This document shows, in pieces, positions 7,901 through 15,568 of a stretch of DNA of 64,000 nucleotides (positions are counted from its first letter, which is position 1; every line of letters begins with the position of its first letter). The notes below the pieces were generated by a model. That model had not been told where the DNA came from and ran no database searches. It worked only from the letters and a program-made list of their open reading frames with translations. The translations under genes and the position numbers were made by a program. The stretch comes from Stenotrophomonas maltophilia (GTDB lineage: Bacteria; Pseudomonadota; Gammaproteobacteria; Xanthomonadales; Xanthomonadaceae): the NCBI GenBank assembly GCA_002364755.1, contig DEZI01000018.1, forward strand, positions 17,976 through 81,975, written 5' to 3'.

Positions 7901-9904
7901 ACGCCAGACCTTGATCTGCTCACCCTCGGTGCGCTGCATCGGCTGGCCGGCCTTGCAGCTGAAGGTCGCACCGAAGGCCGGCAGGTTCGACAGCGGGCCG
8001 TTGGTGCGCCAGCGACCCGGTGCACGGATGTCGGCGGTCAGGCGGCGTGCGGCCTCGTTCGGCGACAGCTGCTGCGGCCACAGCGCGGCCCAGGCGCGGA
8101 AGAAGCCCTGCTGCTGCGTCGGCGTCGCCTTCGGTTCCTGTGCGGCGTAGGCCGCCCAGGCCAGTTCCAGGCCGGCGATATCGGCCAGGTTCTCTTCCTG
8201 GGTCAGCGTGCCGTTGACCTTGGCGCCCTTCACGCCCGGGAAGTCGTAGGCGCCGTACTGCGTGGCCGCGCGGCTGCCCAGCAGCGTCCAGGCGGTCTTG
8301 TCGGCCGGGGTCCACCAGCTGCGCAGTTCACCTTTGGCATCGACCAGGGCGCCCTTGGCGTCGACGGCGCGATTCAGTTCGTGGCCGACCAGGCCACCGA
8401 AGCTGCCGAACTTGTCGGCGGCATCGGCCTTGGCGTTGAACACCGGGCCTTGCAGGATCGCGGCGGTGACGATCAGGCGGTTCTGCGCCAGGTCGTAGGC
8501 CAGCGACGGCTGCTGCGGCAGCACGTCCCAGCGACGGTCGGCGTTGCCCTTGCCGATGCGCTTCATTTCTTCGCGATGGCGCCAGGTTGAAGCGATCAAC
8601 ATGTTGCCGCCGAACGAGCCACGGCCCATCGGCTGCACGCTGTAATCCAGGTCGCGCAGCGGAGTGCCGATCTCGATCTTCAGTGCGGCCAGCTTGGCCT
8701 GTGCTTCGGCCTTGGCCTCGGCGCTCATCCAGGTGCTGTTCTTGACCGCCTCGATCTGCACTTCGCGCACCTTGTCGACGATCCACGCCGCCTGGCGGCG
8801 ATCTTCGGCGGACAGGTGGCGGGCGGCGTACTCGCGGCCGACCATCGGGCCAGCGGCCACGTTGATGGCGTCCAGCACGTTCTCCCAGCGCTGCGCGGGC
8901 AGGGTCTCACCGCGCAGCACGCGGCCGCGGAACTCGAACTCGGCGTCGCGGTAGGCCTTGGACAGGTACGGCGCCATCGAGTCACCCACGCGCCAGCGCA
9001 GATAGGCCTTCCACTGTTCCGGCTTGAGCTTGGTGACCATCGTGTCGAGCTGCTTGAACAGGCCCGGGTCAGCCAGCGAAACCAGATCGTCGTTCACGCC
9101 CTGCGCCTTCAGGAAGGCATCCAGCTGCAGGTTGCGGTAGCGGCTGTTCAGATCCTTGGTCGAGATCGGCGCGTAGTTGTTGAACGGGTTGTTGATGCCG
9201 GCCAGCGACTGCGCGTTGCGCGCCAGTTCGGTTTCCAGTTCGATCACTGACTGCGATTCGGCATCCAGCTTGGCTGCCGGGGTACCGGTCAGGGCCAGGA
9301 TCTGCTTGACGTAGTTGCGGTAGCGGCCCATCAGGGCCACGGTGTCGGCATCGGTTCGGGTGTAGAACGCCGGGTCGGGCAGGCCCATGCCGCCCTGCAT
9401 GAAGTAGCCGATGTGGCGGTCCAGCGCCTTCAGGTCCACGTCCGGGCCGAAGTTGAAGGCCACCGGGATGCCGACCTGGTGCAGTGCGGCGATCGAGGCC
9501 GGGACGTCCTTGGCCTTCTTTATCGCGTTGATGCGGGTCAGCAGCGGGGCGATCGGGTTGGAGCCATCGGCTTCCACCGCGGCTTCGTCCAGGCCACTGG
9601 CCCAGAAGTCGCCCAGCAGCTTCTGCACGTTGCCCTGCGGCGCCTTCATCGAGGCGTCCAGCAGTTCACGCTGCTGCTGGCGGCTGCGGTCGACCAGCTG
9701 GCCCAGCGCGGTGGCGGCGCCGGACTGCGGCACCGGGTTGGCCTTCAGCCAGTCCGCGTTGATGGCATCGTAGAAATCGCTGCACTGAGCGCTGACGGCC
9801 GGGGCGCGCACGGCCTTCTTCTTGGCAGCGAACGCATCGTGGGTCGGGACCAGGGTCGCCAGGCTGATACCCAGGGCAACGGCAAGCGGACGGAAATTGG
9901 GCAT
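7898..9904 (-). CDS. M13 family metallopeptidase homologue with degenerate zinc site
   Basis: This 668-aa secreted protein has the M13 (neprilysin/PepO) architecture: a signal peptide (ALGISLATLVPTHDAFA), the long M13 N-terminal domain, and the peptidase domain ending in CKAGQPMQR. Active M13 enzymes have HExxH plus ENxxD. Here the first motif reads H508-E-L-N-R512, so the second zinc-ligand histidine is arginine; EENLAD (E571, D575) is kept. The substrate-binding NAYY motif present in the neighbouring paralogue is also absent, replaced by a YDLAQNRL segment. It is therefore probably catalytically weak or dead. It is a diverged tandem paralogue of the next gene, on the same strand, each with its own 3' hairpin. 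Confidence 0.88.
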   Translation of the reverse strand: MPNFRPLAVALGISLATLVPTHDAFAAKKKAVRAPAVSAQCSDFYDAINADWLKANPVPQSGAATALGQLVDRSRQQQRELLDASMKAPQGNVQKLLGDFWASGLDEAAVEADGSNPIAPLLTRINAIKKAKDVPASIAALHQVGIPVAFNFGPDVDLKALDRHIGYFMQGGMGLPDPAFYTRTDADTVALMGRYRNYVKQILALTGTPAAKLDAESQSVIELETELARNAQSLAGINNPFNNYAPISTKDLNSRYRNLQLDAFLKAQGVNDDLVSLADPGLFKQLDTMVTKLKPEQWKAYLRWRVGDSMAPYLSKAYRDAEFEFRGRVLRGETLPAQRWENVLDAINVAAGPMVGREYAARHLSAEDRRQAAWIVDKVREVQIEAVKNSTWMSAEAKAEAQAKLAALKIEIGTPLRDLDYSVQPMGRGSFGGNMLIASTWRHREEMKRIGKGNADRRWDVLPQQPSLAYDLAQNRLIVTAAILQGPVFNAKADAADKFGSFGGLVGHELNRAVDAKGALVDAKGELRSWWTPADKTAWTLLGSRAATQYGAYDFPGVKGAKVNGTLTQEENLADIAGLELAWAAYAAQEPKATPTQQQGFFRAWAALWPQQLSPNEAARRLTADIRAPGRWRTNGPLSNLPAFGATFSCKAGQPMQRTEGEQIKVWR

Positions 9905-9988
9905 GTAGAACGAATCCGTGATGGATTGAGGGCGGGCGAACTATAGCAAGCCGTGCATGGGCACGGGATGCATGCGTCACGCGGCTTC

Positions 9989-10062
9989 CGCCGGGCATGG
10001 CCCGGCGCTACCAGGTGGTGTGGCGTGGGCAGTAGATTCACGCCATGCGTGGATGGCGCTAC
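9989..10062. repeat. Pair of SMAG-type hairpins upstream of the degenerate M13 gene
   Basis: 9989-10012 reads CGCCGGGCATGGCCCGGCG then CTACC, a GTAG-footed unit in minus orientation. 10032-10062 begins GTAGATTCACGCCATGCGTG and ends in GCGCTAC. The two feet face opposite ways, the usual dimer arrangement for these repeats. Confidence 0.75.
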
Positions 10063-10068
10063 CTGCAT

Positions 10069-10109
10069 GGGGTCAGAGCCCCCACGCTGCGCGCAAGGGA
10101 TCCGACCCC
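10069..10109. repeat. GGGGTCAGAGCCC dyad repeat
   Basis: GGGGTCAGAGCCC at the left pairs with GGGATCCGACCCC at the right around a short spacer. The same dyad family recurs at 27925-27976. It is distinct from the GTAG-footed hairpins. Confidence 0.65.
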
Positions 10110-10132
10110 GGGAAGCGCCGGCCTGAGCCGCC

Positions 10133-10164
10133 AAAAACAAAGGCCCGGGAAATCCCGGGCCTTT
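10133..10164 (-). terminator. Terminator of the PepO-like M13 peptidase gene
   Basis: On the minus strand, AAAGGCCCGGGA / TCCCGGGCCTTT forms a hairpin followed by TGTTTTTGG. It begins 28 bases after the peptidase stop codon and fits an intrinsic terminator. Confidence 0.85.
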
Positions 10165-10192
10165 GAAGGTTCACTTTGGCGTCAGCCGCGGC

Positions 10193-12298
10193 TTACCAGA
10201 TCACCACCTGCTGGTCGCCGGCGCGGGCCATCGGCGAGCCGGCCTTGCACTGGAACGCGGCGGCGAAGGTCGGCAGGTTCGACGGCGCACCCATGGCGCG
10301 GAACTGCGCCGGAGCGTGCGGGTCGGTGGCCAGGCGGACCTTGGCGTTTTCCGCGGTGTACTTGGTGCGCCACACGGTGGCCCAGTTGAAGAAGAAGCGC
10401 TGGTCGCGGGTGAAGCCGTCGACCTTCGGATCTTCCTTGCCGGCGGTGGCCTTCTGCAGGGCGTCGTAGGCAGTGGCCAGGCCACCCAGGTCGGCGATGT
10501 TCTCGCCCAGGGTCAGGTGACCGTTCACTGCCTGGCCGTCGACCTTGTACTGGTCGAACTGTTTGACCAGCTTGCCGGTCAGGCCTTCGAAGTTCTTCTT
10601 GTCAGCCGGGGTCCACCAGTCTTCCAGGTTGCCGCTCGGCCCGAAGCGTGCGCCCTGGTCGTCGTAACCGTGGGTCATTTCATGGCCGATCACCGCGCCG
10701 ATGCCGCCGTAGTTCAGCGCGTCGTCGGCCTTCGGGTCGAAGAACGGCGGCTGCAGGATGGCGGCCGGGAACACGATCTCGTTCTGCAGCGGGTTGTAGT
10801 AGGCGTTGACCGTCTGCGGGGTCATGCCCCACTCGGTCTTGTCCACCGGCTTGCCGACCTTGGACAGGTTGAACTTGTAGTTGAACTCGTTGGCTGCGCG
10901 CACGTTGCCCAGGTAGCTGTCGCGCTGGGTCTGCAGGCCGGCCCAGTCACGCCACTTGTCCGGGTAACCGATCTTCGGGGTGAAGGTTTCCCACTTGGCG
11001 ATGGCCTTGGCCTTGGTCTCGTCGCTCATCCAGCTCAGGCCCTGGATGCGTTCCTTCAGCGACGCGGCCAGGTTCTTCACCAGTTCTTCCATCTTCGCCT
11101 TGGCTTCCGGCGAGAAGGCGACCTTCACGTACAGTTGGCCAAAGGCTTCGCCGGCATCGTTCTCGATGGTGCCCAGCACACGCTTCCAGCGCGGCTTCTG
11201 TTCCTTCTGGCCGTTCAGGGTCTTGCCGTAGAACTCGTAGTTCTCCTGCACGAACGCATCGGCCAGGTACGGCGAGGCGCCGTCAACGGTGTGGAAGCGG
11301 AGGTAGGCGCGCCAGACCGACGGGTCGGTGTCGCCCAGTGCCTTGCTCACTTCCTCGTGGAAGGCTGGCATGGCCAGCGAGAACTTCTCCGGCGCGGCAA
11401 CGCCCTGCGACTTGAAGAACTCGGTCCAGCTGAAGTTCGGGGTCAGCTTGTCGGCGTCGGCCAGGGTGAGCGGGTTGTAGAACAGCTCGACGTTGCGCGA
11501 CAGTTCCACGCGTGACTTGGAAGACTTGGCCAGGCGGGTCTCGAACTTGACCACGTCCTCGGCCTGCTTGGCGGCGTCGGCAGCGGCCACGCCCGACAGC
11601 TCCAGCACCTTGGCGACGTGCGCCTGGTAGGCCTTCAGTTTGTCGGCGTTCTTGGCGTCGGTGTAATAGGTGGTGTCCGGCAGGCCCAGGCCGCCCTGGC
11701 TGGCGTAGGCCATGTTCATGGCCGAGTTCTTGAAGTCCGCTTCGGCGCCGAATCCGAACAGGATGTTTTCACCCTTGGCGGCGCTGGTGCGCAGGTAATC
11801 GGCGATGGCGGCCTTGTCCTGCAGGCCGTCGATGGCGGCCAGGTCGGCCTTCAGCGGCTCGATGCCCTGAGCGTTGATTTTGGCCTCGTCCATGCCGGTG
11901 GCCCACAGGTCACCGACGATCTTCTCGATGTGGTTCGGGTTCTTGACCTGGGCGACCTGCTCGGCCAGCTGGTGCTGCGCCGCTACCGAACGCTCGTCGA
12001 GGATGGTGAAGGCGCCCCAGCTGGTGCGGTCGCCCGGAATCTCATTGGCGGCCAGCCACTTGCCGTTGACGTAGTCGCCGAAGGCGCCGCAGGCGTCCAG
12101 ATTGCTGTCCAGGTCGCTGGCCTGGAAGGCGTTGTAGGCCGGCAGCTTGGCTTCGTCCAGCTTGTAGGTGGTGGCCTGGTCAGTGGCGGCCGGCGTGGAG
12201 GCGGCGGCATCCTTTGCCGGGGTATCGGTCTTGCCGCAGCCGACCAGCGCGGCCGAAACGGCCAGGGTCAGCAGCACGATCTTGGGAGTACGGGTCAC
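10193..12298 (-). CDS. M13 family metallopeptidase (PepO/neprilysin-like) lipoprotein
   Basis: This 701-aa zinc endopeptidase has an intact active site: H539-E-M-T-H543 with ENIADLGG (E599, D603), and the substrate-binding VNAYYNP motif. The C-terminus is the typical CKAGSPMARA...VVIW. The start is GTG at 12298, with GGAGG about 8 bases upstream; a longer open frame upstream lacks homology. The signal peptide ends in the lipobox ALVGC, so it should be a lipoprotein facing the periplasm or cell surface. It probably degrades oligopeptides. It lies beside a degenerate paralogue and close to an S9 peptidase and TonB-dependent receptors, which suggests a peptide-scavenging neighbourhood. Confidence 0.93.
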   Translation of the reverse strand: MTRTPKIVLLTLAVSAALVGCGKTDTPAKDAAASTPAATDQATTYKLDEAKLPAYNAFQASDLDSNLDACGAFGDYVNGKWLAANEIPGDRTSWGAFTILDERSVAAQHQLAEQVAQVKNPNHIEKIVGDLWATGMDEAKINAQGIEPLKADLAAIDGLQDKAAIADYLRTSAAKGENILFGFGAEADFKNSAMNMAYASQGGLGLPDTTYYTDAKNADKLKAYQAHVAKVLELSGVAAADAAKQAEDVVKFETRLAKSSKSRVELSRNVELFYNPLTLADADKLTPNFSWTEFFKSQGVAAPEKFSLAMPAFHEEVSKALGDTDPSVWRAYLRFHTVDGASPYLADAFVQENYEFYGKTLNGQKEQKPRWKRVLGTIENDAGEAFGQLYVKVAFSPEAKAKMEELVKNLAASLKERIQGLSWMSDETKAKAIAKWETFTPKIGYPDKWRDWAGLQTQRDSYLGNVRAANEFNYKFNLSKVGKPVDKTEWGMTPQTVNAYYNPLQNEIVFPAAILQPPFFDPKADDALNYGGIGAVIGHEMTHGYDDQGARFGPSGNLEDWWTPADKKNFEGLTGKLVKQFDQYKVDGQAVNGHLTLGENIADLGGLATAYDALQKATAGKEDPKVDGFTRDQRFFFNWATVWRTKYTAENAKVRLATDPHAPAQFRAMGAPSNLPTFAAAFQCKAGSPMARAGDQQVVIW

Positions 12299-12481
12299 TT
12301 GTATGGCCTCCAGGCCGAGTGAGTCAGGGAAGGGCCGCAGGACGGCCGTGGGCCGAACGATACGCCGCCGGCCCGCCCTGCAAGGGTGTCGAAGGTCATG
12401 GGCGATGGCAAGCCGCCGGCCCGTTGTACATGGGCCGCAGCACAGCCGCCAGAATCGGGCAGGTCGCGGCACGGGCTGCGC

Positions 12482-12511
12482 AAAGAACGCTGCCGGCACA
12501 AGGCCGGCAGC
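12482..12511 (-). terminator. Terminator candidate after the Sel1-like gene
   Basis: GCTGCCGGC / GCCGGCAGC (12489-12511) forms a strong hairpin. On the minus strand it is followed by GTTCTTTG, a weak T-tract. It lies 8 bases beyond the Sel1-like gene stop. Confidence 0.6.
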
Positions 12512-12518
12512 GGAGACA

Positions 12519-13331
12519 TCAGGGTTTGCCGTTGCCCAGCCGGGGCTGTTCGTCGGCGGTCTGCGGTTCGGGGGCATCAACCTGCGGTGCGCCGGCCTCG
12601 ATGCGGGTCTTGCGGTCGGCTTCGTCCTTGATCTGGGTTGCCGCACCGACGTCGACCCGGGCGACCTTGGGCTTGGCCCATACCGAATCCTGCCAGGCCT
12701 GGTACTTCTCCGGGTCCCAGTAGCGATCGTCGTAGAACTTGCTGCCATCGATCTCCGTAGTGCCGACCAGGCCGGGCAACACAATGCGCAGGTTGCCGGT
12801 CGCGCCGGTGCGGCTGCCGGTCACCTGCCGGCGTTCGCGGCGCAGCGCGGCATCGATGCGCGGGCGCGCGGCCTCATCGCCGAAACGGGCGTAGACCGCC
12901 GGGCCTTCCTGCAGGGCACGGTCGCGTTCCTCGGGCGTCAACGCGGCCCAGTAGCGCTCGCGCAGGTCGAGGAAACCTTCATAGCCGCGCTCGGCGGCCA
13001 GGTCCATCCAGGCGTAGGCAAGGGCGCGGTTGACCGGAGTGCCGGTGCCATTCCACAGCATTTCCGCGACCATCGCCTGCGACGGCTTGTCGGCATAGAA
13101 GCCGGCGCGTTGGAAGAAGCCGAACGCCTGTTCCATCTTGCCGGCGTCGCGCTTTTCGATGCCCAACAGGCGGAAGCGCAGGTCCGGGTGGCCGCTGAGG
13201 AAGCCGGCGGTGATCATCATCGGATCCTCGGTGGGATCCGGCGCGGCGGCCGGTGAAGGCTTGGCGGCCAGCGCGAGCGGGGCGTGCAGCGCGAAAGGCA
13301 GCAGGGCTGTAAGCATGAGCCTGCGGTACAT
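12519..13331 (-). CDS. Secreted Sel1/TPR-like repeat protein
   Basis: This 270-aa protein has a signal peptide (LTALLPFALHAPLALA). Helical repeats of Sel1 type are visible around ALAYAWMDLAAERGYEGF, about residues 105-125. The C-terminal third is polar, proline- and acid-rich and likely disordered. The start at 13331 has AAGGAGAG directly upstream. Sel1-like proteins usually mediate protein-protein contacts in the envelope. No partner is evident; it is flanked on the same strand by two secreted peptidase genes. Confidence 0.75.
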   Translation of the reverse strand: MYRRLMLTALLPFALHAPLALAAKPSPAAAPDPTEDPMMITAGFLSGHPDLRFRLLGIEKRDAGKMEQAFGFFQRAGFYADKPSQAMVAEMLWNGTGTPVNRALAYAWMDLAAERGYEGFLDLRERYWAALTPEERDRALQEGPAVYARFGDEAARPRIDAALRRERRQVTGSRTGATGNLRIVLPGLVGTTEIDGSKFYDDRYWDPEKYQAWQDSVWAKPKVARVDVGAATQIKDEADRKTRIEAGAPQVDAPEPQTADEQPRLGNGKP

Positions 13332-13426
13332 CGGTATCTCTCCTTGATTGAACGATGGCACCCACGCACCCGTTGCCGGGTACACGCAGGCACACCTTCA
13401 TGGTGCGCCAAAAGGTGCCCGAAGTT

Positions 13427-13453
13427 CCCGGCTCCCCTGTTCAGGGAGCCGGG
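13427..13453 (-). terminator. Hairpin after the S9 peptidase gene
   Basis: CCCGGCTCCC pairs with GGGAGCCGGG around a 7-base loop, beginning 6 bases past the S9 peptidase stop. There is no clear T-tract, so this is a moderate-confidence terminator. Confidence 0.5.
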
Positions 13454-13459
13454 GACGGC

Positions 13460-15454
13460 TCAGTCAGCCGCCTTTGCCCCCGATGCCGTCGACGGGCCGA
13501 TGTGGCGGCCGAAGAAATCCAGCATCGTGGTGTACAGCTTCACCCGCGCCGGCACGCCATAGAAGCCGTGCATTTCGCCGGGCTCGATGATCATGCCTTC
13601 GGGCGTGTTGCCGGCGGCGATCAGCGCCTTGTTCATCAGCTCGGTCTGTTCCGGCGGCGTGCGCACGTCACGCGCGCCTGCGGCCAGGTACACCGGGATC
13701 TTCACTTCCGATGCGCGACGTGCCGGCGAGGTGCGGGTCCAGTCGGCGGTGTCGGTGCCATGGGTGCGGCGCAGGAAGCGCTGGCCCGATTCGCGTTCCG
13801 GGATGTCGCCCTTCTTGAACATCATGTCGATGTCGTAGACGCCGACGTAGCCGAAGGTGCACTTGAACAGGCCCGGTGCACGGATCGGGGCCATCAGCGA
13901 CGAGTAGCCGCCGAAGCTGCCGCCGTAGATGCAGATACGGTCCTTGTTGGCGTAGCCCTGGTTGATGGTCCACTGCGTGGCATCGATGATGTCGTTCTGG
14001 ATGCCATCGGCCCACTGCTTGTGGCCCGCATCCTGGAACGCCTTGCCGTAGCCACCGGAGCCGCGGTAGTTCACCTGCAGCACCGCATAGCCGCGGCTGG
14101 CGAACAGCTGCGTTTCGCCGGAGAAGCCCCAGTTGTCACGCGGGCCGATCGGACCGCCGTGCGGGTTGACGATCAGCGGCAGGTTCTTGCCGTCGCTGCC
14201 ATGGGGCAGGGTGAGGTAGGCATGGATGGTTTTGCCGTCGCGCGCGGTGAAGCTGAAAGGCTTGACCGAGGCCATGCGCGCCTTGTCCAGCTGCGGCGCG
14301 CGCTGCATCAGGAAGCGTGCCTTGCCGGTGGCGCGGTCATACAGGTACAGCTCGCCCGGATTGCTGTCGCTGTAGACCGAGACGATGATCTTGCTGCCAT
14401 CGGCGGTGTGGCTGGAGAAATCCACCAGTTCACCGGGGAACGATGCGGCCAGCGAGCCATACAGTTCGGCGTCGGGGTGGTTCTCATCGACCAGGGTCAC
14501 CTTCGGTGCACCGGCTTCGGTGATCACGCCCAGCAGGCGGTTGTCATCGGTGGACCAGATGTAGTCAGAGACTTCGGCCACCGGGTCCTGGAACAGGGAG
14601 GTGAACGCGCCGGTGGCGGTGTCCAGCGTGCCCACCGCGCCGGGCGCCTTGTCGTCGCTCTGGGTGACATACACGGTGCCATCGGCGGTAGCGCGCTCGA
14701 CCCACAGATGCTTGCCGTCGGTCTTGGACGCGTTGACCAAGGTCCAATCGCGGCCATCGCGGCGGTACAGTTCGGTGCGCTCGTCGTACTCGCCTTCCTC
14801 GTTGCGGCTGGACGAACAGACGGCGAAACGCGGTTCCTTCTGCGCGTCCAGCGCGATGGAGCAGTCGTCCTTGGGCGCGCGTGCGAGCACTGTGCGGCGG
14901 CCGCTGAAGGTATCGACCTGCACCACCTGTGTGCCGGCACCTTCGTTGGAGCGCGGGTAGCGCGACTGCATGATGACGTTGCGGTCGTCGTCCTTCAGCG
15001 TGTCGAGCAGGCTGAAGCTTTCGCGGCCGACGGTCTTGCCGCGCTGGGTGGCATCGCGGGTACCGTAGAAGATCAGCGGCACGGCTTGGCTGCCGTCGGC
15101 ATTGACCGCGAACCATTCACCGGTGGCGAAGGGCTGGGCATAGCCGCCCATCTTCTTTACCGCATTGAACATCAGGCGGTCCGGCGCGATCCAGGTGAAC
15201 TGGCCGACGCTCTTTTTTTCCGGCAGCTGGTTGACCTTGAGCACCTTCAGGTCGCTGGTGCGCAACACCGCCAGCACGTCCTGGTCGCCGTGGTCCATGG
15301 TCACGGCCAGGTACTGGCCATTGGGCGAGATGCGCACGTTGCCGTAGGCAGCGTGCTTGACGAAATCTTCGACCGAGTAGGCCGGTGCGGCGGAGGCCGG
15401 CACGGCGGTGGTGCCCAATGCCAGTGCAAGCAGGGCGAAGGACAGCTTGTACAT
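13460..15454 (-). CDS. S9 family prolyl-oligopeptidase-type peptidase (dipeptidyl/acylaminoacyl peptidase-like)
   Basis: This 664-aa serine peptidase has a signal peptide (ALLALALGTTAVPASA), a seven-bladed beta-propeller region (about residues 30-380), and an alpha/beta-hydrolase catalytic domain. The nucleophile lies in YGGSFGGYSS, with the acid after YLAAGARDVRTPPEQ and the histidine in EPGEMHGFYG near the C-terminus. It should be periplasmic and remove dipeptides or acylated residues from short peptides. It lies between a Sel1-like gene and a TonB-dependent receptor gene, on the same strand as both. Confidence 0.92.
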   Translation of the reverse strand: MYKLSFALLALALGTTAVPASAAPAYSVEDFVKHAAYGNVRISPNGQYLAVTMDHGDQDVLAVLRTSDLKVLKVNQLPEKKSVGQFTWIAPDRLMFNAVKKMGGYAQPFATGEWFAVNADGSQAVPLIFYGTRDATQRGKTVGRESFSLLDTLKDDDRNVIMQSRYPRSNEGAGTQVVQVDTFSGRRTVLARAPKDDCSIALDAQKEPRFAVCSSSRNEEGEYDERTELYRRDGRDWTLVNASKTDGKHLWVERATADGTVYVTQSDDKAPGAVGTLDTATGAFTSLFQDPVAEVSDYIWSTDDNRLLGVITEAGAPKVTLVDENHPDAELYGSLAASFPGELVDFSSHTADGSKIIVSVYSDSNPGELYLYDRATGKARFLMQRAPQLDKARMASVKPFSFTARDGKTIHAYLTLPHGSDGKNLPLIVNPHGGPIGPRDNWGFSGETQLFASRGYAVLQVNYRGSGGYGKAFQDAGHKQWADGIQNDIIDATQWTINQGYANKDRICIYGGSFGGYSSLMAPIRAPGLFKCTFGYVGVYDIDMMFKKGDIPERESGQRFLRRTHGTDTADWTRTSPARRASEVKIPVYLAAGARDVRTPPEQTELMNKALIAAGNTPEGMIIEPGEMHGFYGVPARVKLYTTMLDFFGRHIGPSTASGAKAAD

Positions 15455-15522
15455 CGTGTATCCCCTTCAAATGGCGGGCCTTCGTGGCCCGGGATATGGC
15501 GTTGCTGCCGGTGCGCAAATAC

Positions 15523-15546
15523 AGAGCCCGGCCTAGGCCGGGCTCT
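15523..15546 (-). terminator. 24-bp perfect palindrome after the intact TonB-dependent receptor
   Basis: AGAGCCCGGCCT and its exact complement form a perfect palindrome 22 bases past the receptor stop. On the minus strand the following bases are GTATTTG, a poor T-tract. It is probably the receptor terminator. Confidence 0.6.
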
Positions 15547-15568
15547 GCTTGTCACACAACCTGTCGCA

